A stretch of DNA of 53,461 bases, from assembly GCA_018714625.1 (NCBI GenBank), contig DVNE01000046.1, positions 1-53,461 of the forward strand. Reading direction: 5' to 3'. Position numbers and translations under genes: made by a program. Source of the DNA: Candidatus Coproplasma excrementigallinarum. Its GTDB lineage: Bacteria; Bacillota; Clostridia; Christensenellales; Borkfalkiaceae. Positions 18,765 through 28,930 of this stretch are shown piece by piece. The notes below the pieces were generated by a model, which was given only the letters and a program-made list of their open reading frames with translations, made no database searches and had not been told where the DNA came from. Numbering within the stretch: the stretch's first letter is position 1; every line of letters starts with the position of its first letter.

Positions 18765-19296
18765 TTTTTCTCCTTATAAAAGTCCGCCGCGCATATGCCT
18801 CAACGGGCAATGCAGACGCGTTTTTGCGGCGGGCAAAATGTTTTATGGCGTATCTTCAGACTGCGCATATGCTACAATGTCGCATATGTTCCGCGATGCC
18901 GCGGATATGCTCCCGCGTGTCGGGTAAAATGGTTTGCGCGCAAGTTGAAGACCGCTCTTTTCCGCCTGCCCTGCGGCCGCTATGCACTTTGGTGTGCAGG
19001 GGTCGCTGTCGTCTCATTTTTTGCAGGCGGTCGCCCGGTATCCGGCGGCAGCCTCAGGCTGTCCGCCGAAATGTGTAAGGCCGGCGTTATTTCTTTTATT
19101 GCCGTTATATTATAAAAACAGTCGCAAAGCCGCCTTTGTCCACATTTTTTGTAAAAAATAAATATAAATGCGCCGCGCGCACGCTCAGAATTGTGCGCAG
19201 CGCCCGCAGAAAAAGCGCTTTTTGCCTTTTTTTAAGCGTTCTTTCTGTTTCTCCGTCGTTTGACAAACCAATTCTGTTATTATAAAATATATCCGT
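18765..19296. other. Gap with several CATATG palindromes, no supportable gene
   Basis: 532 bases upstream of the sigma-factor gene. Members of the palindrome family lie at about 18786, 18864, 18881 and 18901. A 106-codon frame (18795-19115) has no Shine-Dalgarno, unusual composition and no recognisable family, so I reject it. The sigma-gene promoter occupies the right edge. Confidence 0.55.
19260..19288 (+). promoter_or_regulatory. Promoter of the ECF sigma gene, apparently leaderless
   Basis: TTGACA at 19260-19265, a 17-base spacer, TAAAAT at 19283-19288. The expected start point (about 19295) falls within two bases of the ATG at 19297, so the message would lack a leader and a Shine-Dalgarno. 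Confidence 0.6.
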
Positions 19297-19827
19297 ATGC
19301 AAAAGGAAGTATATAAAAAAACCGAAATGGCGCTTTCGCTCATAGCAAAAGGCGAACGTAGCGGCGTGGAATTGCTCTATGAGTGTATGGGCGGAGTAAT
19401 GATGTTCATAGCCCAATCCGTAGTAAAGGATAAGTTTGCCGCCGAAGACGTCGTCCAGGAGAGCTTTTTAAAGGTGGTGCGCAACATTGAAAAGTACAGG
19501 CGCGGCACAAACGGCTATGCCTGGGTATGCCGCATAGTACATAACACCGCTTTAAACGCGCTAAAGGCGGAGAAACCTTCGGAAGACCTGGCAGATTACC
19601 AGTTTGTACCCTGCGGGGAGGACAGCGAGGAGCGGACCGCCGCGCGGCTGACCGTGCAGAGCCTTCTTAATTCCTTGCCGCCCGCCGTGCGCGATATGGT
19701 GTATATGAAGTACTATCTTGATATGACCGTGCGTGAGATTGCCGCAAATCTCGGGGTATCAAAATCGTATGTTTCCAAAGAAATTGTTAAAGCCGAACAA
19801 ATTATGAGGGAAATGTTAAACAAATAG
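19297..19827 (+). CDS. ECF-type RNA polymerase sigma factor
   Basis: 176 residues. Region 2 spans roughly 25-90 (FAAEDVVQESFLKVVRNIEK, then AWVCRIVHNTALNAL). Region 4 at the C-terminus has the helix-turn-helix TVREIAANLGVSKSYVSKEI. No regions 1 or 3 are present, as in group 4 sigma factors. The ATG at 19297 is not preceded by a Shine-Dalgarno. The next ATG (19327) lies 18 bases after AAGGAAG, which is too far, so I keep the first. The gene 68 bases downstream encodes a single-pass membrane protein and is probably its regulator. Its regulon and signal are unknown. Confidence 0.88.
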   Translation: MQKEVYKKTEMALSLIAKGERSGVELLYECMGGVMMFIAQSVVKDKFAAEDVVQESFLKVVRNIEKYRRGTNGYAWVCRIVHNTALNALKAEKPSEDLADYQFVPCGEDSEERTAARLTVQSLLNSLPPAVRDMVYMKYYLDMTVREIAANLGVSKSYVSKEIVKAEQIMREMLNK

Positions 19828-19894
19828 TGGACAAAACTGCTTTGCTGCTGTTTATTTAGTGAAAGATGCAACGCATGCAGGTAGGGGAACATAA

Positions 19895-20659
19895 ATGAAA
19901 GGTAACAAAAAAGATAAAAGAATTGAAAAACTGTTTGATGAGTGCGCCGAAGGTCACCCTATGCCTGACAGACGCGTGATTTTTAAGGCTGAAGACGAGC
20001 TTGCCGAAAAAAGCGTGCCTGACGAGGTTTTCGGCGAAGTGCCCGTTGCGGCTGGCGCAACCTGCGGCAACACGGTAAGTTCGGGCGGTGTCGGCAGGCT
20101 GTTCGGCAGAATTCCTATTTTTGCGTGGTACATTGCCTTTGTGCTTATAATAGCGGCGGTGGTGCTTGCCACTCTGCTGCCTGTTGCGCTAAGGTCTAAC
20201 AACAACTCTGTTGATAAACTTTCCGAAAGCCCCTATATCACCCGTTCGCAACTTCTTGAAAGCAATGTTCAGTTAGACGAAAAGATGGCAGAGATAATTC
20301 CGTTTATCGGCGAAGAGGCGCTTGAAAGGTTTACGCAGTTTGCGCTCGCCTCGCCTGCAATGGGCTACGATGACGGCGATGTCGTTATGTGGCGCGCTGA
20401 ATATACCGCGTACGAGGGCGTGGACGTCTGCCTCTATGTGGAGGCGCGCAACATTTTTTACGATAAGCTGAGTGAATACAAGAATATTCAGAGCACATAT
20501 ACTTCGGGCAGAATAACTTTCAGGTTCCACATATCCGCCAGGGAAAAGGCCACGCGCATATACTTTTTAAAGGGCGGCTACGGCTACAATATAGAGGCGG
20601 AGACGGCAGACCTTATTGAAGTGGACGCCATTATAGAAAATATTGCCGCAAGCTTTTAA
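19895..20659 (+). CDS. Single-pass membrane protein, candidate anti-sigma factor
   Basis: 254 residues. A charged cytoplasmic part of about 75 residues (MKGNKKDKRIEKLFDECAEG) precedes one strong transmembrane segment near residues 76-100, then an extracytoplasmic part of about 150 residues. This layout, directly after an ECF sigma gene, is that of an anti-sigma factor. The N-terminal part lacks the zinc-binding HxxxCxxC motif of classical ZAS domains, and I recognise no known family. The ATG follows AGGGGAA. A strong terminator lies downstream. The functional label is inferred from position and topology only. Confidence 0.7.
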   Translation: MKGNKKDKRIEKLFDECAEGHPMPDRRVIFKAEDELAEKSVPDEVFGEVPVAAGATCGNTVSSGGVGRLFGRIPIFAWYIAFVLIIAAVVLATLLPVALRSNNNSVDKLSESPYITRSQLLESNVQLDEKMAEIIPFIGEEALERFTQFALASPAMGYDDGDVVMWRAEYTAYEGVDVCLYVEARNIFYDKLSEYKNIQSTYTSGRITFRFHISAREKATRIYFLKGGYGYNIEAETADLIEVDAIIENIAASF

Positions 20660-20813
20660 CGTTTTTTTGGTGCGCCTTTGGTGCGCGCTGTAAGGGGTGC
20701 GGCGTTCTGTAAACAGGCGCTGTCCGACCGAAGTTATCAAACGGCTTTTGCTTAAAAAGCGTGTGCTTTAGGCTGATTTTCGCATAAAACTATAAAATTG
20801 AAGATTTAATCAA

Positions 20814-20846
20814 GGCCGCCGCGGCTTGCCCGCGGCGGCCTCTTTG
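20814..20846 (+). terminator. Terminator of the sigma/membrane-protein unit
   Basis: 11-bp perfect stem: GGCCGCCGCGG (20814-20824) with CCGCGGCGGCC (20830-20840), followed by TCTTT. The T-run is short. Confidence 0.65.
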
Positions 20847-21121
20847 CGTACAGAATAATGGGCGTTTTTATCCGTGCCCGCACCGCAAATTGCTGGTAAT
20901 ATTTTTTAATTTTTGCGGCAAAATTTGCATAACGAGCTTTGAATTAAGCCGTAAAAATTTCTACAACGCGCTTTTAGTTGTGCCTGAAAAATGCACACTC
21001 TTCCTTTCGTCTGCGCAGGCCGCTAAAAAAACTGTGTATGCGATAACTGCAAAAATCCCGTCCGTTCGCACGCTCCCGCGCGCGTAAGCGCGCATATTCT
21101 GCAAAAAGTCGGGCAATTCTA

Positions 21122-21150
21122 TTGTGTTTTGCAAGCAAATGTGTTACAAT
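21122..21150 (+). promoter_or_regulatory. Predicted promoter of asnS
   Basis: TTGTGT at 21122-21127, 17-base spacer, TACAAT at 21145-21150, giving a leader of about 80 nt. Confidence 0.5.
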
Positions 21151-21235
21151 AATTTGAGTATATTATTTGTTTGCAAAAAATATCCGCGCGTCGGGCGGCA
21201 AAAGCTCCGTCCGCGCCGTCAGGCAAAGAGGAATT

Positions 21236-22615
<1,380 letters not shown>

Positions 22616-22706
22616 TAGCTGCGGCATATACAGGCCTGCACGCCCCTTTGCGGCAAAACTTCAGTTTGGTAAGATTTGCACGGGCGCGCAATTTTGAGGA
22701 GATTTC

Positions 22707-23738
22707 ATGATTAAGATTATAGTTGACGCCATGGGCGGCGACAACGCCCCCGCAGCCATAGTGGAGGGTGCTGTAAAGGCTCTCGAGGGCGATAAAGAGC
22801 TTTATTTGATACTTGCAGGCAGACAAGAGGTTGTGGAGGAAGAGCTTAAAAAGTACAGCTACGATACTTCCCGTCTGGAGATAATGGACTGCCGCGACGT
22901 GATAGACATGAACGACATTCCCACCGAGGCTGTCCGCAAGCGCGAATCCTCACTTGTAAAGGCGTTCAGGGCACTCAAGGCGGAGGAGGACATTGCGGGA
23001 CTTGTAACGGCGGGCTCTACAGGCGCCACGATAGCCGCAGGTCAGCTTCTGCTCGGCAGAATAAGGGGCATAAAGCGCCCCGCGCTCTGCCCTGCAATAC
23101 CCAACGTACATGGCGGATATACCCTCTTGTGCGACTGCGGCGCAAATGCCGAGTGCAAGCCCTCCATGCTCTGCCAGTTTGCAGTGCTTGCCACGGCCTA
23201 TGCGGAGGCGGGCTTCGGCGTAAAGAACGCAAGGGTTGGTCTTCTGAACAACGGCACGGAGGAGCACAAGGGCGACCCCCTGCACCAGCAGACCTATCAG
23301 CTGCTTAAAAAGATGGACGTAATCAACTTTGCCGGCAATATCGAGGGGCGCGACATAATGCTCGGCGACTGCGACGTCGCCGTATGCGACGGCTTTTCGG
23401 GCAATATCGCGTTAAAGTCGATAGAGGGCGCGGCAAAGCTTGTACTCTCCGTAATAAAAAAGGAGGCCACAAGCTCGGTCTCTGCCAAGATAGGCAGCCT
23501 CTTCCTTTTAAAGGCGTTCAAGCGCATGCGTGCCAGCCTCGACTTCGAGGCGGTCGGCGGTGCACTTCTTCTGGGCGTAAAAAAGGTGGTAATAAAGAGC
23601 CACGGCTCGTCCAAGGCGCGCACGATTACGGCTGCCGTCAACAATGCCGCCAACATATACCGCGGCAACCTCATAGGCAGGGTGGAGGAGATGCTCTCAA
23701 AAGTGGACTGGGATAACCTTATCCCCAAAGAGGAATAA
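22707..23738 (+). CDS. plsX: Phosphate acyltransferase PlsX
   Basis: Converts acyl-ACP and phosphate to acyl-phosphate, the first step of membrane phospholipid synthesis in most Bacillota. It is 343 residues. It starts with IIVDAMGGDNAPAAIVEG and has the family blocks GLVTAGSTGATIAAG and RPALCPAIP, and VCDGFSGNIALKSIEG later in the protein. GAGGAG precedes the ATG well. The stop codon shares its last base with the rnc start (TAATG), so the two are coupled. No fabD, fabG or acpP lies between them, unlike the Bacillus plsX-fabD-fabG-acpP-rnc-smc order. Confidence 0.96.
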   Translation: MIKIIVDAMGGDNAPAAIVEGAVKALEGDKELYLILAGRQEVVEEELKKYSYDTSRLEIMDCRDVIDMNDIPTEAVRKRESSLVKAFRALKAEEDIAGLVTAGSTGATIAAGQLLLGRIRGIKRPALCPAIPNVHGGYTLLCDCGANAECKPSMLCQFAVLATAYAEAGFGVKNARVGLLNNGTEEHKGDPLHQQTYQLLKKMDVINFAGNIEGRDIMLGDCDVAVCDGFSGNIALKSIEGAAKLVLSVIKKEATSSVSAKIGSLFLLKAFKRMRASLDFEAVGGALLLGVKKVVIKSHGSSKARTITAAVNNAANIYRGNLIGRVEEMLSKVDWDNLIPKEE

Positions 23739-24385
23739 TGGCTAAAATTTTTGATAAGGGCGAACTCGCCGCGCTTGAAAAAAAGCTCGGCTATAAATTC
23801 AGGAACAGAGAGCTGCTCGTGCGCGCTCTCACTCATTCCTCGGCCTCGCGCAGGGAGAATTTTGAACAGCTTGAATTTTTAGGCGATTCGGTAATTCAAC
23901 TCATTGTCACAGTCAAGCTCTATGAGGAGGGCGGCGACGAGGGCTATATGACGGCCAGGCGCCAAAAACTCGTCTCCCACGCGCCGCTCAAGGCGGCTTC
24001 GCTTGCGTTAGGCCTTCCCGATTATGTTGTAAAGGGCGTGCCCGACATAGGCGAAAAGGCGCTCTCCTCGATTTACGAATCGGTTGCGGGCGCAATCTTT
24101 GCCGACGGCGGATATAAAAGCGCGCAAAAATTTGTTGCAAAAACGCTGCTCTCCGCGCACTTTCTTGAGCAGGAAAACTTCAAGGGCGAACTTCAGGAGT
24201 TTGTTCAGGCGCGCGGCGAAGAGCTGCCGCAGTACAATACCCGCCTTTGCGGCGGTACTTCCAACAAGCCGGAGTTTGTGTGCGACGTGCTTGTGTGCGG
24301 CAAAAGCTTTTCGGGCACGGGCGGCAGCAAGAGCGAGGCGGAAAAGCGCGCCGCAAAGAGCGCGTTGCAGGCGCTTAAAAGCTGA
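23738..24385 (+). CDS. rnc: Ribonuclease III
   Basis: Double-strand-specific endoribonuclease for rRNA and mRNA processing. 215 residues. The catalytic domain contains ENFEQLEFLGDSVIQL, the family signature with metal-binding acidic residues, and ESVAGAIFADGGY. A C-terminal double-stranded RNA-binding domain covers about the last 70 residues (FKGELQEFVQARG onward). It overlaps plsX by one base. The gap to the next gene is filled with degenerate tandem repeats. Confidence 0.95.
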   Translation: MAKIFDKGELAALEKKLGYKFRNRELLVRALTHSSASRRENFEQLEFLGDSVIQLIVTVKLYEEGGDEGYMTARRQKLVSHAPLKAASLALGLPDYVVKGVPDIGEKALSSIYESVAGAIFADGGYKSAQKFVAKTLLSAHFLEQENFKGELQEFVQARGEELPQYNTRLCGGTSNKPEFVCDVLVCGKSFSGTGGSKSEAEKRAAKSALQALKS

Positions 24386-24386
24386 T

Positions 24387-24513
24387 TTGCCCGCATGTAT
24401 GGCTTAATTATTGCCTTATACCTGCATTTCCGCATTCTATCCGCTTGAATTACCCGCATTTTATCAACCTGAATTTCCGCGTTTTAATCGCCTGATTTTC
24501 CGGGTTTTAAGCT
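24387..24513. repeat. Degenerate 22-24 bp tandem repeat between rnc and the unknown gene
   Basis: At least four units are readable, each starting with CCGCAT, CCGCGT or CCGGGT, with a TTTTA- or TCTAT-like core and ending CTTGAATT, CCTGAATT or CCTGATT. The first unit, CCCGCATGTATGGC, is a member of the CATATG palindrome family, so this array may have grown from one copy. Confidence 0.6.
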
Positions 24514-25047
24514 ATGGAAACTTTTAAAAATATAGTAGAAAAGAATACATTATACGAAATTTATACCGACAGTAGCGACAGCCGCCGCTTCGACGTCGGG
24601 TACATAATAGGCTATAACGACGACTGGGCGCTCATAGAGCGCATCTCGCCAGACGGCCTGCACGACGGCTACAGACTTACCGAGATCGAAGCCGTCATAA
24701 GGTTGCAATACAACACGCAGTATCTCGGCAAAATAGCCAACCTCGCCGCGGCAAAGGGTACGGAGCGCAAGCCGCTCAACCTGCCCGAAAGCAGTCTTTT
24801 CGTGTCTGTGCTCGAATTTATCTCCACCAACAGGTTTGTATGCACTCTCGAGCTGATAGGCGAGAGGGGATATACCGAGAGCGGCTTTATAGAGGAGATA
24901 GGCGTGGATACAATCCGCCTTGCCGTGGTGGACAGCTACGGCAAGCCTGACGGCACAATGGTGACCGACCTGGACGACGTAAGCTGCGTAACATTCAATT
25001 CGGGCGACGAACTCAACCTCGCCATCTTAAATCTGTTCAACAAATAA
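24514..25047 (+). CDS. Unknown protein, two tandem similar beta-rich domains
   Basis: 177 residues with no family that I can name. The two halves look alike. Residues about 28-70 (FDVGYIIGYNDDWALIERIS, then DGLHDGYRLTEIEAVIRLQY) line up with about 122-170 (GFIEEIGVDTIRLAVVDSYG, then DGTMVTDLDDVSCVTFNSGD). Each has a glycine turn, a hydrophobic strand, an acidic turn and a 'I/V-hydrophobic-F/Y' strand, suggesting a duplicated small barrel such as an Sm-like or PRC-like fold. It sits between rnc and smc, where other Clostridia have no fixed gene, so a role in RNA or chromosome biology is possible but only inferred. Confidence 0.75.
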   Translation: METFKNIVEKNTLYEIYTDSSDSRRFDVGYIIGYNDDWALIERISPDGLHDGYRLTEIEAVIRLQYNTQYLGKIANLAAAKGTERKPLNLPESSLFVSVLEFISTNRFVCTLELIGERGYTESGFIEEIGVDTIRLAVVDSYGKPDGTMVTDLDDVSCVTFNSGDELNLAILNLFNK

Positions 25048-25053
25048 ATTGCC

Positions 25054-25195
25054 CCGCACATATGCCCGTTTCACGGCAAAAAATGTGCGCGGATTTGCGG
25101 TTTTTAAGCTGTAAAGTTATGACTTTTTAGCCTTTGTCCGCAAAAATAATCCGATTACTGTTTTTAAGTAATTAACCCGCACATATGGCTGTTTT
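25054..25195. repeat. Two palindrome-family copies upstream of smc
   Basis: GCACATATGCCCG near 25054 and CCCGCACATATGGCTG near 25179 lie in the 205-base gap before smc. Nothing else is recognisable there. Confidence 0.5.
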
Positions 25196-25252
25196 ACGGC
25201 CTTTAAAGCGCACTTTATCTGCCGCGGCGCGCCGCGCTCTGTAAGGAGTTAT

Positions 25253-28200
25253 ATGGTAACTTTCAAACAAATAGAACTTGTCGGCTTCAAGTCGTTTGCC
25301 GATAAAACTGTAATTCCGTTGCAGGACGGCGTAACCTGCATAGTCGGACCCAACGGGTGCGGCAAGTCCAACGTTGCCGACGCAATCCGCTGGGTACTCG
25401 GCGAACAGTCGGCAAAAATGATGCGCGGCTCGCAGATGCTCGACGTTATCTTCAACGGTACGGAAAAGCGCCGCCCCACATCGTTCTGCGAGGTCACTCT
25501 GTCGTTCGACAATGCCTCCCGCATATTCGATATAGACTGCGACGAGGTGGAAATGACCCGTCGCCTCTACCGCAACGGCGACAGCGAATATCTGCTCAAC
25601 CGCCAGCCTTCGAGGATGAAGGTGCTCACCGGCCTTCTGCACGGCGCGGGCGCCGCCAAGGAGGGCTATTCGATTATAGGTCAGGGCCGAATAGAGATGA
25701 TTATGAACGCCAAGCCCGAGGACAGGCGTTCCATCTTTGAAGAGGCCACGGGTATATCCATATACAAGGAGCGCAAGGCGGACGCCGAGCGCAAACTTTC
25801 GGCCGCGCGCGACAATCTGTACGTCTTTCTGCAGCGCATGCACGAGGTTGAACGTCAGCTCGGCCCGGCAGAAAAGGCGGCGGAGAGCGCCATAAAGTAC
25901 GAAGAATTGTACGGCAAACTGCGCGAAATGGAAATCAACGCGTACATCTACAACTACGATACCAGCGCAGAGCGCAAGCAGAAGATAAACGATAAAATAA
26001 CTCACTACACCGCCGAGCTCGAAAAGCTGACGGCGCGCTCGTCTGAAATTTTAAAGGAATACGATGAGTGCCGCGATATGGTTGCGGGTGCGGACGAATC
26101 GCTCGCCGACCTCAACGAAAGGCTGCTGCGCTACACAGTAGGCATTCAGCAGAAGACGGGCGAAGGCAAGGTGCTGCAGGAAAAGGCCAATTCCGTAAAG
26201 GAAAAACTGCGCGCCGCGCAGGAGGACGTAACGTTCTCTTCCCAGCGCATAGACGAAATTGAAAAGGAAATCCGCCGCGCCGAGGACTACAACGCCAAAA
26301 ATTCAGAGCGCGCCCAAAGGCTTGCCGCGGCCTGCGCCGCCGCCGAGGAGGAGCTCTCCGCCCTCTCCAAGGAGATAGGCAAGTTCGAGGCCATGAACGA
26401 CGAAAACAGAAAGAAGGTTATGGATACCTTCCGCGACCTCTCCGACCTCAACAAAAACATGGGCTCGATAGAGGCTCAGCGCGAGCTGTTAAACGAGCGT
26501 CTCGCCGAAGTCAGACAGACGCTCGACGAAATAAAGGGCGTGCGCGACGGCTACAAGCGCGACTATGACGAAGCGATAAAAAAGCACGGCGAGTTTGTAG
26601 ACTTCATATCCTCTGAAAACGAGATTATGGAGCGCGCCACAAAGGCCGTGCGCGACGCAGAGGAGAGCATACGCACATATACGGGCAGGGCTTACGACGC
26701 CCGCTCGCAGATAGCAAGCTTAAACGACAGTCTCGCCACGGTAAAGGCCCTGCGCGACAGGTTCGACGGCTACATATACTCTGTAAAGAGACTTATGACG
26801 GACGCCAAGGCGTACCCCGAAATTTCCGCCAAAATCCAGGGCCTTATCGCCGACATAGTCAGCACGGCGGGCGACTACGAAGTGGCTATCGAGACGGCGT
26901 TCGGCGGCTCTATGCAGAACGTCATCACCGCCACGCGTGAGGACGCCAAGTTCCTCATAGAGCACTTAAAGCGTACCCGCGGCGGCCAGGTCACATTCCT
27001 GCCGGTAGATGCTCTCCGTCCCAGGCTGGAGGGCGACAGCATACGCGCCGCCCGCAGGGAAAAGGGCGCGATAGGCTACGCCGTTGACCTTGTTGAATAC
27101 AACAAAAAGTACGATAACGTCATAAGGTATCTGCTCGGCAACACCCTCGTGTGCGACGATATAGAGAACGCCACGCAGATAGCGCGCAAATACCCCCGCG
27201 CGTTCAAAATAGTCACCCTCGACGGCGACGTGATAAACAGTTCGGGCTCAATGACGGGCGGTTCCCGCAAGGACAATGCGGGCAACCTGCTTGCCAACGA
27301 GCGCAGAATAAAGGAGATAGAGGAGAGCATTTCCGATAAAAAGGCCGCCCTCACCCGCGCCGAAAACCTGCGCGAAAAGGCTCAGGCCGATCTGGAGGAA
27401 AAGAATGCCGAGCTGGAAAAACTGCGCGAGCGCTTCCAGTCCTCGCGCGCTGACCTCGCCGCAAACGAGCAGCTCTCTGAAAGTCTTTTAAAGCAGCTCT
27501 CTTCGGAAGAGAGCAGGTATTCGGTGTTTGCGCAGACCGAACAGATGATAAGCTCCCGTCTTGCCGCCCTCGACGACAAGTACAGCGAAACGACGCGCGG
27601 CGCGAGCGACCTCAACGAACGCTCGTCCGAGGCCTCGTCCGCGATAGAAAATATCTCTACCCAGTACGACGCCATAGTTGCGCGCAGGGACGAAAAGCTT
27701 GAAGAGCTCAACTCCCAGCGCGTGGAAAAGGCCTCGCTCGAGGCGGCGGTGAAGTCGGGCAAGGAGAATACCGAAAGGCTGCGCGGCGAAAAGGAAGATC
27801 TGATAAAGAAGATAGCGGCAACGCGCGCCGCCATACCCGACATAGAGCGCGAGCTTGAAGAGCTCAACCGCCAGGCCGAGCACTCCGCGCTGACCGCCGA
27901 CGAGCAGAAGGTCGTAGACGACATACGCGAGCGCATAAAGAGCACTACCGAAAGCAAGGCCGCCACCAACGCGCGCATAAAGCAGCTCGATATAGAGCGT
28001 TACGAAACAAACAAGAACATCCAGGAATTCACCGATAAGCGCAACAATCAGCAGATAGCGCTCACCAAGCTCGACGCCGACCTCGAAAATATGCAACAAC
28101 GCATATCCGAGGAGTACGGCGAGGACTACGAAGGCTGCCTCAAATACAAGGTGGAGGACTTCGATATATCGGCCGCGCCCGGTCAGGTTGCCTCGCTCAA

Positions 28201-28852
28201 GCGCCAGATAACCATGCTGGGTGCAATCAACCCCAACGCCGTCGCCGAATATAAAGAGGTGAAGGAGCGCTACGACAAGATGGCCGAGGAAAAGTCTGAT
28301 ATGGAAAAGGCGATAGACGACCTCGGCGTAGCTTTAGACGATATAAGGCAGGAGATGCTGCGCATCTTCAACGACGGCTTCTACAAGATAAACGAAAACT
28401 TCAAACAGACATTCAAGGAGTTGTTCGGAGGAGGCAGGGCCGAGCTTCAGCTCGACTATACCGACTGTGAAGACCCTCTCGACGCGGGCGTGGAAATAGT
28501 GGCCTGCCCTCCCGGCAAAAAGCTCACCAAAATTTCCCTTCTCTCCGGCGGCGAGCGCGCCCTCACGGCGATAGCCATACTTTTCGCCATCATAGGCATG
28601 CGTCCCATGCCCTTCTGCGTGCTCGACGAAATCGAGGCCGCCCTCGACGAGGCAAACGTAGGCAGGTATGCAAAGTACCTCAAAAAATTCTCTACACAGA
28701 CGCAGTTCATAGTAATAACCCACCGTAAGCCCACAATGGAAAATGCCGATACTCTCTTCGGCGTAACCATGGAGGAAAAGGGCGTCTCTAAAATAGTTTC
28801 CGTAAAGCTCTCCGACGTGGAAACCCGTCTCGGCGGCGATACGGTTATGTAA
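25253..28852 (+). CDS. smc: Chromosome partition protein SMC
   Basis: Core of the condensin complex (with ScpA and ScpB) that compacts and segregates chromosomes. It is 1199 residues, the normal length. The Walker A motif GPNGCGKSN is at residues 32-40. Long coiled coils flank a hinge near residues 510-680. At the C-terminus are the ABC signature LLSGGERALTAIAIL and the Walker B motif FCVLDEIEAALDEANV. AAGGAG precedes the ATG. ftsY follows by 78 bases, an arrangement common in Bacillota. scpA and scpB are not in the window. Confidence 0.98.
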   Translation: MVTFKQIELVGFKSFADKTVIPLQDGVTCIVGPNGCGKSNVADAIRWVLGEQSAKMMRGSQMLDVIFNGTEKRRPTSFCEVTLSFDNASRIFDIDCDEVEMTRRLYRNGDSEYLLNRQPSRMKVLTGLLHGAGAAKEGYSIIGQGRIEMIMNAKPEDRRSIFEEATGISIYKERKADAERKLSAARDNLYVFLQRMHEVERQLGPAEKAAESAIKYEELYGKLREMEINAYIYNYDTSAERKQKINDKITHYTAELEKLTARSSEILKEYDECRDMVAGADESLADLNERLLRYTVGIQQKTGEGKVLQEKANSVKEKLRAAQEDVTFSSQRIDEIEKEIRRAEDYNAKNSERAQRLAAACAAAEEELSALSKEIGKFEAMNDENRKKVMDTFRDLSDLNKNMGSIEAQRELLNERLAEVRQTLDEIKGVRDGYKRDYDEAIKKHGEFVDFISSENEIMERATKAVRDAEESIRTYTGRAYDARSQIASLNDSLATVKALRDRFDGYIYSVKRLMTDAKAYPEISAKIQGLIADIVSTAGDYEVAIETAFGGSMQNVITATREDAKFLIEHLKRTRGGQVTFLPVDALRPRLEGDSIRAARREKGAIGYAVDLVEYNKKYDNVIRYLLGNTLVCDDIENATQIARKYPRAFKIVTLDGDVINSSGSMTGGSRKDNAGNLLANERRIKEIEESISDKKAALTRAENLREKAQADLEEKNAELEKLRERFQSSRADLAANEQLSESLLKQLSSEESRYSVFAQTEQMISSRLAALDDKYSETTRGASDLNERSSEASSAIENISTQYDAIVARRDEKLEELNSQRVEKASLEAAVKSGKENTERLRGEKEDLIKKIAATRAAIPDIERELEELNRQAEHSALTADEQKVVDDIRERIKSTTESKAATNARIKQLDIERYETNKNIQEFTDKRNNQQIALTKLDADLENMQQRISEEYGEDYEGCLKYKVEDFDISAAPGQVASLKRQITMLGAINPNAVAEYKEVKERYDKMAEEKSDMEKAIDDLGVALDDIRQEMLRIFNDGFYKINENFKQTFKELFGGGRAELQLDYTDCEDPLDAGVEIVACPPGKKLTKISLLSGGERALTAIAILFAIIGMRPMPFCVLDEIEAALDEANVGRYAKYLKKFSTQTQFIVITHRKPTMENADTLFGVTMEEKGVSKIVSVKLSDVETRLGGDTVM

Positions 28853-28930
28853 TCGCGCTCATAGTTTTTTCAGCTTTGAGCAAGGCCTTGCGCTGCGAAA
28901 GCTGTATAATGTAATTCAAAAGGAATATTT

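Larger units (their letters stand above)
20660..21235. other. Gap before asnS: terminator and promoter only
   Basis: 576 bases with no supportable gene. It contains the terminator at 20814-20846 and a promoter at 21122-21150. I looked for a T-box leader ahead of asnS (specifier stem, GGGTGGNACCGCG) and saw none. Confidence 0.6.

Noticed and set aside
18795-19115. 106-codon plus-strand frame upstream of the sigma gene
   Set aside because: No Shine-Dalgarno, no recognisable family, and it lies across palindrome repeats.
19136-19146. TTGTCCACA as a DnaA box
   Set aside because: A single imperfect match, far from dnaA and without neighbours.
21151-21235. Possible T-box leader before asnS
   Set aside because: The leader is only about 80 nt and lacks the T-box sequence and antiterminator.
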